Below are positions 28,561 to 38,705 of a stretch of DNA of 64,000 bases, in pieces (within the stretch, counting starts at the first letter, position 1; each line of letters begins with the position of its first letter). Under the pieces are notes generated by a model. That model was not told the DNA's origin. It ran no database searches and saw nothing but the letters and a program-made list of their open reading frames with translations. A program made the position numbers and the translations under genes. Source of the stretch: an uncultured Winogradskyella sp. (GTDB lineage: Bacteria > Bacteroidota > Bacteroidia > Flavobacteriales > Flavobacteriaceae); NCBI RefSeq assembly GCF_947495255.1, contig NZ_CANLYI010000004.1, positions 343,148-407,147 on the forward strand, written 5' to 3'.

Positions 28561-31392
28561 TTATATTTTAAGTTGAGCTTTAAAACCAACTTCTGTGATT
28601 AGAGGTGTGTTAAAAAAGTTGAGGTTATTGCCAGAGTTTGTATCAAAAAGAGAAGACTGAGGCGATGCACCTCTATATTTTGTAAATGTGAAAAGATTAT
28701 TGGCATAGAAACCGATTTCAAATTGTCTAAAAAATGAATCGTTGTCCTTACCAAAATCGTAAGAAATCTGTATGCTTTTTAAATTAAGATAACTGGCATC
28801 TTCAATGGCATCTTCAGCAACACCTTCAAATCCGTAACGCACAAATCGGTTGTTTTCAATACCATTTTCAGGATTGTAAAAATCTACAATAGTTGTATTG
28901 GGATTGCCTTGTTGGGTTAAACCGTTAAACACATAATTGGTAATACGTCTTTGGTCAGCTGATTGTTGTGAGGTTCCAAAATAGTTAAGAACGTTTTGTG
29001 TGCCATTCCAAACATCACCTCCTTTTTGATAGTTAAGTGTAAAATTAAATTTGAAATTGTTCCATTCTAAAGAATTATAGAAACCAAACGTAAAATCTGG
29101 TGTAGGGTCGCCAATAATTTGTTGCTGAGCATCAACCATTGGGTAACCGTTAGAATCAATAATTATATTATTTTGCTCATCTCTTGCATAAGCAGAACCA
29201 ACTATAATTCCTGCAGGTTGGCCAACAATAAGATTTTTAGAAACTGAATTAAAACCAGCAATAGCAATGCGTTCTTCGGAATTGTAAAGTTTTAAAACTT
29301 CGGTGTTATTGGTGAAAAAGTTAATGCTAGCATTCCAGTTTAATTCATTATAATAATTTGAGGCTTCTAATTCAAATTCAAAACCTTTGTTACTGATATC
29401 TGCTATATTTTGAAGTTGAAACGCATTATTTTCTAAAACAGGAAACACGCTTCCTTCAGTTTTAGAATTGAAATAATTGGCTTCAAAATTCCAATTGATA
29501 TTAAATACGCTGAACCCAATTTGAGTACCAAAGTTATAGTCTTGTTTTTCTTCGAATTCTATACTTTCATTGGCGAACAAATCAATATTACTAGTGTAGT
29601 TTAAACTTTCTAAAGGTGATAATGTTAAACTATTATGACTTTGATTAGCATAGAATAAAGGCATTTCATTGATACCAGAAGCACTACTTACAAAAAATGT
29701 AATGTATCTAAAATCATAGATATCTAAGACATCTAAAAGTTCAAAAGTTAATCTAGACGTTGGTAAAAACCATTTGTTTCCTTGGATAGATGACAAGTAA
29801 GAATCCGTATTAAAACTGACTTCCAATCCTTTTGAATAAGAAAGAGATAAGTATTGTTTTAAGCTTACTGAATTTTTGTGAAGCTGATTTTCTATAGTAG
29901 TTGAAATAGCTGGATTTGAAAATGAAAAATCACCAAACCCTTCAGATTCCTTAAACGTATAATTTAAGTTGTCGTGGCTATAATTGGTAACGGAATTTAA
30001 TTTCAATTCAATGTCACCAAATTGCTTTTCGTAATCAAAAACTAACGTACCATTAAAAGTGTTTTTTTTAATGGTTTTGTTGCTTAGATAACCATCTTCA
30101 AACCCAATAGTGTTAGCGACCAACCCAAAATTTTGTTCATTTCCGGTCGTTTTAAAGTTGATATGAGTTTTGATTTTGAACTCATCAAAAGGCTCTATAT
30201 CATTTTGAATGCTAACCACAAATAAATCATTAGCATCATAATTTCTGTTATTATTTAAAAGCCATTCTGGATTGTTATAGTTTGAAGGACTAAAACTTCG
30301 TTGCGTATTATCCGCAAGAATACTACCTTGAGAATTAGAGAAAGTGGTTGGCGTCACCCAAGAATTTAAGAGTAAATTATTAGTAAAACCATTAATGTTG
30401 GGTTGGTTGTTATTTCGTTTGCCGTATTTAATAAAGGTGTTCCAATTCAATTTTTTTTCTGCATGCTTTGTCGTTTTGTAACTCAACATTACATCATTGG
30501 TTTTACTACGATTATGGCCAAAAATGTCTTCAGAATTTTTAGTGATATAATCTATGTTGGCTATCCATTTGTTAGTTTCAACATTGAAATATATATTGTT
30601 AGACGTGTTAATTGCTGTATTAAAAAGCGTGTTATTATAAGCGTATGCTTGTTTGCCATTTCCGTCTCCTAAAGGAACTAATTGTCCATTAGAATCGAAG
30701 CTGTAATTAGTGCCATCGAATTCTAAAATAGTTAAGTTAGGACCATAAGAAAATACGTTACTTGTTTCTGGACCAAGAAAAGTTAATTCGCTATTTTGAG
30801 TAGCACCTTGGCTAAATTTATTTTGTAATTCTGGTAGATTGTTATCCTTTACAAATTGAAAACTTAAAGTGGAGTTTACGCCAACTTCAAAATAAATATC
30901 TGGGTCGAAATAAGTGAGATTTACATTTTCTGGTTTAATAGCAATAGCTTTAATACGCTGGAATTGATTATAAGTTCCATTGTCGTTAAATGTGTGTTTA
31001 GAATTTTCTATATCAGGAATATTAAAGCTTGTCTTTTTTACCGATTTTAATGCCTTGCTGTACGCGTCACTTTCAATGGTTTTTACAGGAATACGCTCAA
31101 CAAAAAGACGTTGTTCTACACCAAACATTGCTGGAGTTACTTTGATTTCTCTTGGTGCCATGCCTACATAGTTAACAACTAAAACATCACCAACATTGCA
31201 AGTAATACTATAGTTGCCATCAAAGTCTGTTTGCACGCCTTTTGATATTCCTTTAATTACAATAGATGCTCCAGGTAATGGTAAGCCGTCAGTTTCCGTG
31301 GTTAAAACACCTTTAACAATACCTTGTTGTGCAAGACTTAATAAAGGTAAGAGGAGAAGAAATAAAATGGTTTTTAATGGTACTTTGTCCAT
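28561..31392 (-). CDS. SusC-like TonB-dependent outer-membrane barrel without recognisable plug
   Basis: CarboxypepD-reg-like N-domain; SusC post-plug motif NLPELQNKFSQG; barrel-like C-terminus; no VVDG or LKDASATAIYGSRG motif. Confidence 0.8.
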   Translation of the reverse strand: MDKVPLKTILFLLLLPLLSLAQQGIVKGVLTTETDGLPLPGASIVIKGISKGVQTDFDGNYSITCNVGDVLVVNYVGMAPREIKVTPAMFGVEQRLFVERIPVKTIESDAYSKALKSVKKTSFNIPDIENSKHTFNDNGTYNQFQRIKAIAIKPENVNLTYFDPDIYFEVGVNSTLSFQFVKDNNLPELQNKFSQGATQNSELTFLGPETSNVFSYGPNLTILEFDGTNYSFDSNGQLVPLGDGNGKQAYAYNNTLFNTAINTSNNIYFNVETNKWIANIDYITKNSEDIFGHNRSKTNDVMLSYKTTKHAEKKLNWNTFIKYGKRNNNQPNINGFTNNLLLNSWVTPTTFSNSQGSILADNTQRSFSPSNYNNPEWLLNNNRNYDANDLFVVSIQNDIEPFDEFKIKTHINFKTTGNEQNFGLVANTIGFEDGYLSNKTIKKNTFNGTLVFDYEKQFGDIELKLNSVTNYSHDNLNYTFKESEGFGDFSFSNPAISTTIENQLHKNSVSLKQYLSLSYSKGLEVSFNTDSYLSSIQGNKWFLPTSRLTFELLDVLDIYDFRYITFFVSSASGINEMPLFYANQSHNSLTLSPLESLNYTSNIDLFANESIEFEEKQDYNFGTQIGFSVFNINWNFEANYFNSKTEGSVFPVLENNAFQLQNIADISNKGFEFELEASNYYNELNWNASINFFTNNTEVLKLYNSEERIAIAGFNSVSKNLIVGQPAGIIVGSAYARDEQNNIIIDSNGYPMVDAQQQIIGDPTPDFTFGFYNSLEWNNFKFNFTLNYQKGGDVWNGTQNVLNYFGTSQQSADQRRITNYVFNGLTQQGNPNTTIVDFYNPENGIENNRFVRYGFEGVAEDAIEDASYLNLKSIQISYDFGKDNDSFFRQFEIGFYANNLFTFTKYRGASPQSSLFDTNSGNNLNFFNTPLITEVGFKAQLKI

Positions 31393-31495
31393 GAGTAAAA
31401 GTTGTTGGTTTACTCAAATGTATGTGTGAAGAAGTGGATTAAAAACGTATAATGAGTGAATGCGCCAAATGAGTGAGTAAAGTATATAAAATGGA

Positions 31496-31537
31496 AAACC
31501 AATCACATCTACGATTTTAGATAAGATTGGTTTTTAA
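31496..31537 (-). terminator. Terminator-like hairpin
   Basis: aaaccaatc ... gattggttttt. Confidence 0.55.
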
Positions 31538-31592
31538 TTATAATTTTATGTATTGCAGAATACTAGAAGAAGAGTTTACTGAACACTAAATT

Positions 31593-32366
31593 TTATTGAA
31601 AATACGAAGCATATTTAAAGGCCTCTTGCGGATTAGCTTTTAAATCTATACGTTTAATTTCATTTCCATTTTCGTCTAATTCTAAAACATACATGGTCTC
31701 ATTTTCTACAACTTGTTGTAAGTAAATTTTAGTACTTCCATCTTCGTTAAAAAACTTCATAGTTTCATAACTGTCGTAATTTGAAGACACCATTTCTGAG
31801 TAGATTTTTCCTTCAACAATTTTTTGAGTTATGGTTCGTCCATCTCTAATAAAGCTTTGAGAAATGATGTTGCCTAATAAATCAAAATGCTGTGTTTCTA
31901 CAGATTCGCCATCTTCAATTTTAGATTCAGATTGTATTTTTCCAGTTTCATAATAAGTGAATTTACTTCCTGTAAGTATATCATTATTAAACGTGCTTTT
32001 ACTATTTAAAACACCATCAGGAAAATACATTGATTCTTCACCATGCTTTTTGCCATTACTATATTGAGTGTGAGAAAACATTTCACCATTTGGATGAAAA
32101 ATAATATAATCGCCATTTAATAAACCTTCTTTAAATTCAAACTCTTCCCATTTAGACATTTCATTGCCAACGACATAATAGCCATCCATAAACTCTTTGG
32201 TTTTATTGAGTCTGTAGTAGGCTAAACCATTATAGGTGTTAATAGTGTAAGAGCCTTTTTCAATAAACGTAAAGCTTTCATCTTTTTTGTCTTTTCCTGA
32301 AGAATTACAGCATAAGAAAAATAATGACGTAACGGTTAGAATTATAATTTGTTTAATTTTTTTCAT
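31593..32366 (-). CDS. MORN-repeat lipoprotein (YwqK-like)
   Basis: Lipobox FFLCCNS; repeated NGEMFSHTQYSNGKKHGEESMYFPDGVLNS units. Confidence 0.85.
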   Translation of the reverse strand: MKKIKQIIILTVTSLFFLCCNSSGKDKKDESFTFIEKGSYTINTYNGLAYYRLNKTKEFMDGYYVVGNEMSKWEEFEFKEGLLNGDYIIFHPNGEMFSHTQYSNGKKHGEESMYFPDGVLNSKSTFNNDILTGSKFTYYETGKIQSESKIEDGESVETQHFDLLGNIISQSFIRDGRTITQKIVEGKIYSEMVSSNYDSYETMKFFNEDGSTKIYLQQVVENETMYVLELDENGNEIKRIDLKANPQEAFKYASYFQ

Positions 32367-32381
32367 TCTGATTAATTACTA

Positions 32382-32984
32382 CTAATACTGCGACCCATCA
32401 TGCTTACCAACTTCATAACCATGCTTACCTAAATATTTGTTACCACTTTCTACAGCGCCTTCTTCAATAGAAGTTCCCATAGAATCATTCCAACGATTTA
32501 AATAGCCAAAGAGAGAAATTACACCAAGCATTTCTACAATTTCGCCTTCATCCCAATGTTGGTATAAACGTTCTTTTATTTCAACATTTACAGCATTTGG
32601 TACTTGGCTAGCAGCCAAACTAAAATCTAGTGCAGCACGTTCTGCTTCAGAAAAAGCAGCATGTGTTCGGTATTCCCAAATGTTATCTAATTGTTCTTGT
32701 TCTGCACCATAACGTTCTGCAGCTCTAATAGCATGTGCTTGGCAATATCTACAGCCTGTTGCGTTGCTGCTTACCCAAGCAATCATTCGTTTTAATGCTG
32801 AGGTTACTTTACCTTCATTTGCCATTACGGCTTTATTTAAGTTTATAAATGCTTTTGATATTGCAGGTCTGCGTTGCATGGTTAATACCGAATTTGGACA
32901 AAAGCCTAGGGTTTCATTAAAGAATTCTGCTAATTCTTTAGTTTCTAAATCGTGTTCTGAAGACAAAGGTGTTACAAGTGCCAT
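32382..32984 (-). CDS. Carboxymuconolactone decarboxylase/AhpD-like protein
   Basis: GCRYCQAHAIRAAERYG CxxC motif. Confidence 0.88.
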   Translation of the reverse strand: MALVTPLSSEHDLETKELAEFFNETLGFCPNSVLTMQRRPAISKAFINLNKAVMANEGKVTSALKRMIAWVSSNATGCRYCQAHAIRAAERYGAEQEQLDNIWEYRTHAAFSEAERAALDFSLAASQVPNAVNVEIKERLYQHWDEGEIVEMLGVISLFGYLNRWNDSMGTSIEEGAVESGNKYLGKHGYEVGKHDGSQY

Positions 32985-33051
32985 AGTTATTTTTTTAAGT
33001 AGTATTTTTGATTGAACAAGATAGGAGTTCTAATTTTTAAACTAAAATAAA

Positions 33052-33474
33052 ATGGCTGATAAAATAACAACACACTGGAGAGGTAACATGACCTTTGAAT
33101 CTGATAATCCACGATGGCCGTCTATAATGATGGATGCTTCTGAAGAGTTTGGAGGAACAGGGTCTGGTATGGCACCAAAAGCAATGATGCTTTCATCTTT
33201 AGCTGGTTGTTCTGGTTTAGATGTAGTGTCTACTTTGGACAAAATGAAAGTAGAAATAGATGATTTTAAAATTGAAGTTTCTGGCGAATTAACAGAGGAA
33301 CACCCTAAATACTACCATACAGTAACTGTAGATTATCATTTTTATGGTTCAGATTTAAATGAAAAAAAATGCGAACGTGCTGTAAACTTATCCGTTGAAA
33401 AATATTGTGGTGTAATGGAAATGTTTAGGAAATTTGCAACCGTTAAAACGGCAATTCACTTTCATAATAAGTGA
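33052..33474 (+). CDS. OsmC family protein
   Basis: SSLAGCSGLDVVSTLDKMKVEIDDFKIEVSGELTEEHPKYY. Confidence 0.93.
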   Translation: MADKITTHWRGNMTFESDNPRWPSIMMDASEEFGGTGSGMAPKAMMLSSLAGCSGLDVVSTLDKMKVEIDDFKIEVSGELTEEHPKYYHTVTVDYHFYGSDLNEKKCERAVNLSVEKYCGVMEMFRKFATVKTAIHFHNK

Positions 33475-33518
33475 TTTGTTAGATTCGGAATTATGAATTT
33501 TTTTATGAAAAAAAAGCT

Positions 33519-34397
33519 ATGAATTTTAATAAAGTAAAGACTATTAGATTAAGTCAAATACTGTTGTGTGGTCTTTTCATCTTTCTTTTTGTTGGTTGTT
33601 CTTCGGACGATACAACATCAGATAGTGAAGACGAGCAAGATATTTCGGATGATGATCCCATAATAGATGATGAGCCTTCAGATCTTGAAGAGCGTTATGT
33701 TTTTGGTGAGAATTTGGTGATAGAGCATAGTTGGGATACAGATGGTTGCGATAGTCCTCCTTGTAGCACTAATCAAGACAATCTAAATGCTGTTTTTGAA
33801 AACACATTACCAAACGACCCATATTTTTATATGGATGATGATGAGATAGAATTAAACCTAGTATGTCAATTAGAAAAGGGAAGACGAGTAGAGTTTAAGC
33901 AGACTACAGAAGGACCTCTAACATCGTATTCAAAGATGGAATTTGAAGGTGTGTATTATAGCATTCCAGATGGTGGTATGACCATTGCTCAGGTACATAA
34001 TAGAGGAGGTAATTCTAATAAACCATTTTTTAGATTAGAACTTCATTCAGATAAATTAGAAACTGTAATCCGTAAAGATCCAGAAGTAAGCTCTAGTCAA
34101 ACCTCGTTTATTAAAATGGATTTCCCTTTTGTTAATAACGGTAATTATACTTTATTTCCGCTTAAAGTTACTTTAGAAAAGAATAACGGATTTGTAAGTG
34201 TAAAAGTTATGCAAGATGATATTGTTATTGTTGATGAAGATTTTCAGGCAGATACAACCACAGATTGGGCAAACGATACTGGTATTGCCAATGGTTTTTA
34301 CCTAAAAGCAGGCTTGTATAACGCAGCTACCACTCATACAGAAAATTTAACTCTTGGTTACACTACATTTATGTTTGAAACTGATGACACCAATTAA
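33519..34397 (+). CDS. Lipoprotein of alginate-lyase-2 (PL7/PL20-like) fold
   Basis: FVGCSS lipobox; IAQVHNR and FYLKAGLYN correspond to PL7 QVH and YFKAGxYN motifs. Confidence 0.65.
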   Translation: MNFNKVKTIRLSQILLCGLFIFLFVGCSSDDTTSDSEDEQDISDDDPIIDDEPSDLEERYVFGENLVIEHSWDTDGCDSPPCSTNQDNLNAVFENTLPNDPYFYMDDDEIELNLVCQLEKGRRVEFKQTTEGPLTSYSKMEFEGVYYSIPDGGMTIAQVHNRGGNSNKPFFRLELHSDKLETVIRKDPEVSSSQTSFIKMDFPFVNNGNYTLFPLKVTLEKNNGFVSVKVMQDDIVIVDEDFQADTTTDWANDTGIANGFYLKAGLYNAATTHTENLTLGYTTFMFETDDTN

Positions 34398-34421
34398 TAA
34401 GCTAAATCTATTGTTATAATA

Positions 34422-36113
34422 ATGCGTTGGACATTAAAACCAAAACCAGATGCAACACAAGTAGCATCAATGAAAAAAGCGCTTGGCGTTGATGATATCG
34501 TTGCAACCTTATTATTGCAACGTGGCATTGATACTTTTGAAGATGCCAAAACATTTTTTAGACCTAGTTTTAGTGAACTTCACGATCCATACTTAATGAA
34601 AGATATGGATATTGCAGTTGCTAGAATCGAAAAGGCAATTCAGAATGGCGAAAACATAATGGTTTATGGTGATTATGATGTGGATGGAACAACGTCTGTT
34701 GCGTTAATGTCATCGTATTTAAAAACAAGAATTGATTCTGTTGCAACTTACATACCTGATCGCTATGACGAAGGTTATGGTGTTTCTTATAAAGGGATAG
34801 ACTTTGCTCACGATAATGATTTCTCATTAATTATTGCTTTAGATTGTGGTGTGAAGGCGATAGATAAAGTCGCTTATGCAAAAGAAAAAGGTATAGATTT
34901 TATTATCTGTGATCACCACAGACCAGGTAATGAAATTCCAGATGCAGTTGCCGTTTTAGACCCAAAACGAGACGATTGTAATTATCCTTTTAAAGAATTA
35001 TGTGGTTGTGGTGTAGGTTTTAAATTAATAACTGCGTTAGCTGCAAACCAAGGGCAAGGCGTTGAAGATTTAATAGAATATCTCGATTTGGTAGCTACCG
35101 CAATTGGAGCAGATATTGTACCTATTGTAGATGAAAACAGAGCTTTGGCTTATATTGGCTTACATGTTATAAATACCAATCCAAGACCAGGAATGAAAGC
35201 AATTATTGCTGAGGTAAAAAAAGATATTCTTACTATTACAGATGTTGTTTTTATTATTGCACCAAGAATCAATGCTGCAGGTCGAATGAAACACGGAAAT
35301 CACGCAGTGACCCTATTAACTGAAACCGATTTTAATTTAGCGGCAAAATATGGTGTAGATATTGACGAATTTAATACGGATCGTCGCGAAACTGATAAGC
35401 GGATTACTAAAGAAGCTTTAATTCAAATAGAAGAAAATAACGAACAAGAAGGTTTTACAACTGTAGTTTATGATGAAACTTGGCACAAAGGTGTTATCGG
35501 TATTGTGGCTTCTCGCTTAATAGAAACTTACTACAGACCAACCTTAGTTTTTACAAAAAGTGGCGATAAACTAGCAGCATCAGCAAGATCAGTTTCTGGT
35601 TTCGATGTTTATAATGCATTAGAGGCATGTTCAGAACATATAGAACAATTTGGAGGTCATAAATATGCAGCAGGATTAACGTTACTACCAGAAAATTATG
35701 AAGCCTTTAAAGCTAAGTTTGAAAGTGTTGTTAAAGGAACCATAGACCCAAAACTCCTAACACGAGAACTTAAAATAGATTTAGAAATAGAATTAGGAGA
35801 AATCAACGATAAACTTATGCGAATCTTAAAACAGTTCGCGCCATTTGGTCCAGGTAATATGTCACCAACCTTCATGACGCAAAATATTAAAGATACTGGT
35901 TATGGTAAATGTGTTGGAGAAGATGATAAACATTTACGATTTACAGCGACACAATCTTTTAATGATAAGATAGTTTGTATAGGCTTTGGGCTTGGTGATA
36001 AAATTAATATAATTAAAAGTAAAAGGCCTTTTAGTGCGGCTTACGCTATAGATGAAAATCATTGGAATGGTAATGTAAGCTTACAGTTGAAGTTGAAAGA
36101 TATAAAGGAATAA
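34422..36113 (+). CDS. recJ: Single-stranded-DNA-specific exonuclease RecJ
   Basis: VYGDYDVDGTTS, CDHH, GGHKYAAGLTL. Confidence 0.95.
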   Translation: MRWTLKPKPDATQVASMKKALGVDDIVATLLLQRGIDTFEDAKTFFRPSFSELHDPYLMKDMDIAVARIEKAIQNGENIMVYGDYDVDGTTSVALMSSYLKTRIDSVATYIPDRYDEGYGVSYKGIDFAHDNDFSLIIALDCGVKAIDKVAYAKEKGIDFIICDHHRPGNEIPDAVAVLDPKRDDCNYPFKELCGCGVGFKLITALAANQGQGVEDLIEYLDLVATAIGADIVPIVDENRALAYIGLHVINTNPRPGMKAIIAEVKKDILTITDVVFIIAPRINAAGRMKHGNHAVTLLTETDFNLAAKYGVDIDEFNTDRRETDKRITKEALIQIEENNEQEGFTTVVYDETWHKGVIGIVASRLIETYYRPTLVFTKSGDKLAASARSVSGFDVYNALEACSEHIEQFGGHKYAAGLTLLPENYEAFKAKFESVVKGTIDPKLLTRELKIDLEIELGEINDKLMRILKQFAPFGPGNMSPTFMTQNIKDTGYGKCVGEDDKHLRFTATQSFNDKIVCIGFGLGDKINIIKSKRPFSAAYAIDENHWNGNVSLQLKLKDIKE

Positions 36114-36116
36114 AAA

Positions 36117-37385
36117 TTGGCAAAAAATGATCCATACGCAGCATTAAGAATTAAAGAATTCAATATCTTTTTATTAGTGAGATTTGCCCTAGTTTTTGGC
36201 TGGTCTATGCAATTTGTCGTAATTGAATGGCAGGTTTATGCTTTAACAAAAGACCCTTTATCACTTGGTATTATTGGTTTAATGGAAATAATACCAGCGT
36301 TAAGTATGGCTTTATTTGCAGGTCATATTGTGGATCAACGTGAAAAAAGAAACCTTTTAGCACTTTGTATTGCTGCTTTTTCATTGATTAGTTTCGGTTT
36401 ATTTTGGTTGACTTCACCACAGATTACAGCATCATGGTCTACTAAAATGATTCTATATTCCATATATGGATTAGTGTTTTTTGGTGGCTTTTTACGTTCC
36501 TTTTTTGGTCCTTCAATATTTTCATTAGTGGCATTAATTGTTCCTAAAAAAATCTATCCAAATGCTGCAACTTGGAATAGCTCAACATGGCAAATGGCAC
36601 GAGTTTTAGGTGTTGGTTTTGCTGGTTTCTCTATTAGTTGGATAGGTGTACATTGGTCGTTATGTATCATTTTTGGATTAATAATATTTGCATTTTTGGT
36701 TTTATTTCAGGTAAAAAAGAAACCAATATTAAATCCGAATATAGGAGAACCTATGCTGCAAAGTTTAAAAGAAGGTGTCAATTTTGTATTTAAAACCAAA
36801 GCGGTTTTAGGTGCTTTAACTTTAGATATGGTTTCTGTTTTATTTGGAGGAGCAGTAGCACTTTTAGCTGTTTTTGCTGAAGATATATTAAAAGTGGGAC
36901 CAAGAGGTTTCGGAATTTTAGTAGCTGCACCTTCTGTTGGTGCATTTTTAACGATGTTGGTTACAGCTTATATTCCAATTAGTAAAAATGCTGGTATGAA
37001 GTTACTCATTGCTATTTTTGGGTTTGGGATTTGTATTGTCGTATTCGGGTTATCATCAGCCTTTTGGGTTTCTGTAGTTGCACTTTTTTTTAGTGGAGTT
37101 ACAGATGGTGTTTCAATGGTAATTAGGCAAACTATTCTGCAGCTAAAAACACCAGATCATATGCGTGGACGTGTATCTTCTGTAAATTCTATGTTTGTTG
37201 GGTCATCTAACGAATTGGGTGCTTTTGAAAGTGGCTTAACTGCAAAATTAATGGGAACCGCAACTGCAGTTGTTTTTGGAGGTACTATGACGTTAATTAC
37301 TGTTGTAACAACTGCAATAGTTTCTCCTTCCTTTAGAAAATTAGATTTAAGAAAGGATGTTGAAGAACATGAAAAAGAGGAATAG
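36117..37385 (+). CDS. MFS transporter (TTG start)
   Basis: 12-TM-like hydrophobic protein, typical LFAGHIVDQREKRNLL and LKTPDHMRGRVSSVNSMF. Confidence 0.9.
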   Translation: MAKNDPYAALRIKEFNIFLLVRFALVFGWSMQFVVIEWQVYALTKDPLSLGIIGLMEIIPALSMALFAGHIVDQREKRNLLALCIAAFSLISFGLFWLTSPQITASWSTKMILYSIYGLVFFGGFLRSFFGPSIFSLVALIVPKKIYPNAATWNSSTWQMARVLGVGFAGFSISWIGVHWSLCIIFGLIIFAFLVLFQVKKKPILNPNIGEPMLQSLKEGVNFVFKTKAVLGALTLDMVSVLFGGAVALLAVFAEDILKVGPRGFGILVAAPSVGAFLTMLVTAYIPISKNAGMKLLIAIFGFGICIVVFGLSSAFWVSVVALFFSGVTDGVSMVIRQTILQLKTPDHMRGRVSSVNSMFVGSSNELGAFESGLTAKLMGTATAVVFGGTMTLITVVTTAIVSPSFRKLDLRKDVEEHEKEE

Positions 37386-37390
37386 GTCGT

Positions 37391-38161
37391 TTAATATTTC
37401 TTCAATTCTAAGGTTCTACCATCAAAAACACCGTACGTATAATACTGAATCCAGTCTCCTAAATTGATGTATTTCGATTTGTTGTTTAGTTCAATTTCTA
37501 ATGGTAAATGCCTGTGGCCAAAAACAAAGAAATCTCTATGTTTTTCTTCAAGTTTACGTTTGGCGTAAATGGCCAGCCATTCGTTCTCTTTACCTAAAAA
37601 TGTAGCATCATCATCGCCTGAAATCATTTTGTTTTTTACAGACATATATTGACCAATTTTTAACCCAATATCTGGATGCATCCATTTAAACAACCACTTA
37701 AATAAAGGATTGGTAAACACTTTTTTCATGCGTTTGTAGCCTTTGTCTTTTGGACCTAAACCATCACCATGGCCTATAAAAAAAGACGTATCATTAAAGG
37801 TGAATTCTTGTGGTTTATGAAAAACAGGAATTCCTAATTCGGTTTCAAAATAATCATTCATCCATAGATCATGATTGCCAACAAAGAAGTAAATCGGGAT
37901 TCCAGAATCGGCAATTTCTGCTAATTTACCTAAAGTTCTAGTGAATCCTTTAGGAACAACGGTTTTATACTCAAACCAAAAATCGAACAAATCACCTAAT
38001 AGAAAAATGGCAGCAGCATCATTTTTTATTTCATCCAACCAAGCCACGAATTTTTTTTCACGAGGACGAGATGCTTCACCAGTTGGTGCGCCTAAATGAT
38101 TGTCTGATGAGAAATAGATTTTTTTTCCTTCAGTAAGTGTTATGTGGTTTTGTTTATCCAT
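37391..38161 (-). CDS. lpxH: UDP-2,3-diacylglucosamine diphosphatase
   Basis: FSSDNHLGAP, LLGDLFDFWFEY, VGNHDLWM, FGHRH; start at MDKQNHITL. Confidence 0.9.
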   Translation of the reverse strand: MDKQNHITLTEGKKIYFSSDNHLGAPTGEASRPREKKFVAWLDEIKNDAAAIFLLGDLFDFWFEYKTVVPKGFTRTLGKLAEIADSGIPIYFFVGNHDLWMNDYFETELGIPVFHKPQEFTFNDTSFFIGHGDGLGPKDKGYKRMKKVFTNPLFKWLFKWMHPDIGLKIGQYMSVKNKMISGDDDATFLGKENEWLAIYAKRKLEEKHRDFFVFGHRHLPLEIELNNKSKYINLGDWIQYYTYGVFDGRTLELKKY

Positions 38162-38606
38162 TATCAGAAGCGTACCACTCAGCAAAACTAGATGTTGTTT
38201 CAGAAAGTCTTAAAGAATGTAATGCTATGTTTTCTGGTAAGCGTTGTTTTATTTTTTCGGCAAAATCAATCACCATCATTTCACTCGTTGGTTGGTAATC
38301 TACTAATAAAACATTATGGTCTCTATCTGCTAATTCTTTCGCTAGCTCAACATGTGGTGTGTTTTTATTGAAAACAGTAGCGTGGTCAAAAACATCAACA
38401 ATTTCTTCCTTTACTATTTTCTTAAGGTCACCGAAATCGATAACCATACCAAATTTTACATTGTTAGAATCTGAGATAGGTTTACCAATTACAGTTACAT
38501 TTAAATGATAACTGTGACCATGTACGTTTTTACACTTGCCGTCGTAGCCGTAAAGGGCATGACCTGTTTCAAATGAAAATTGTTTTGTAATGCGAATGTT
38601 GCTCAT
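38154..38606 (-). CDS. queD: 6-carboxytetrahydropterin synthase
   Basis: FSFETGHALYGYDGKCKNVHGHSYHLNVTV. Confidence 0.92.
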   Translation of the reverse strand: MSNIRITKQFSFETGHALYGYDGKCKNVHGHSYHLNVTVIGKPISDSNNVKFGMVIDFGDLKKIVKEEIVDVFDHATVFNKNTPHVELAKELADRDHNVLLVDYQPTSEMMVIDFAEKIKQRLPENIALHSLRLSETTSSFAEWYASDNG

Positions 38607-38704
38607 TATCGTCTTTTGTTTCGGTTATAGAAATATACAATAATAAGTACCAATCCTAAGATTAGGAATAAACCGTTTCCGCCTAAAAAGCCAAGAATAT
38701 CCAT
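38606..38704 (-). CDS. Small membrane protein (32 aa)
   Basis: MDILGFLGGNGLFLILGLVLIIVYFYNRNKRR*; stop overlaps queD start; absent from ORF track. Confidence 0.55.
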   Translation of the reverse strand: MDILGFLGGNGLFLILGLVLIIVYFYNRNKRR

Positions 38705-38705
38705 A

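Noticed and set aside
31593-32366. MORN-repeat protein as a toxin-antitoxin antitoxin (YwqK annotation)
   Set aside because: No partner toxin nearby and it is a lipoprotein; only the MORN-repeat call is supported.
36117-36119. TTG start of the MFS gene as unusual initiation
   Set aside because: TTG starts are common in bacteria; the reading frame and N-terminus look normal.
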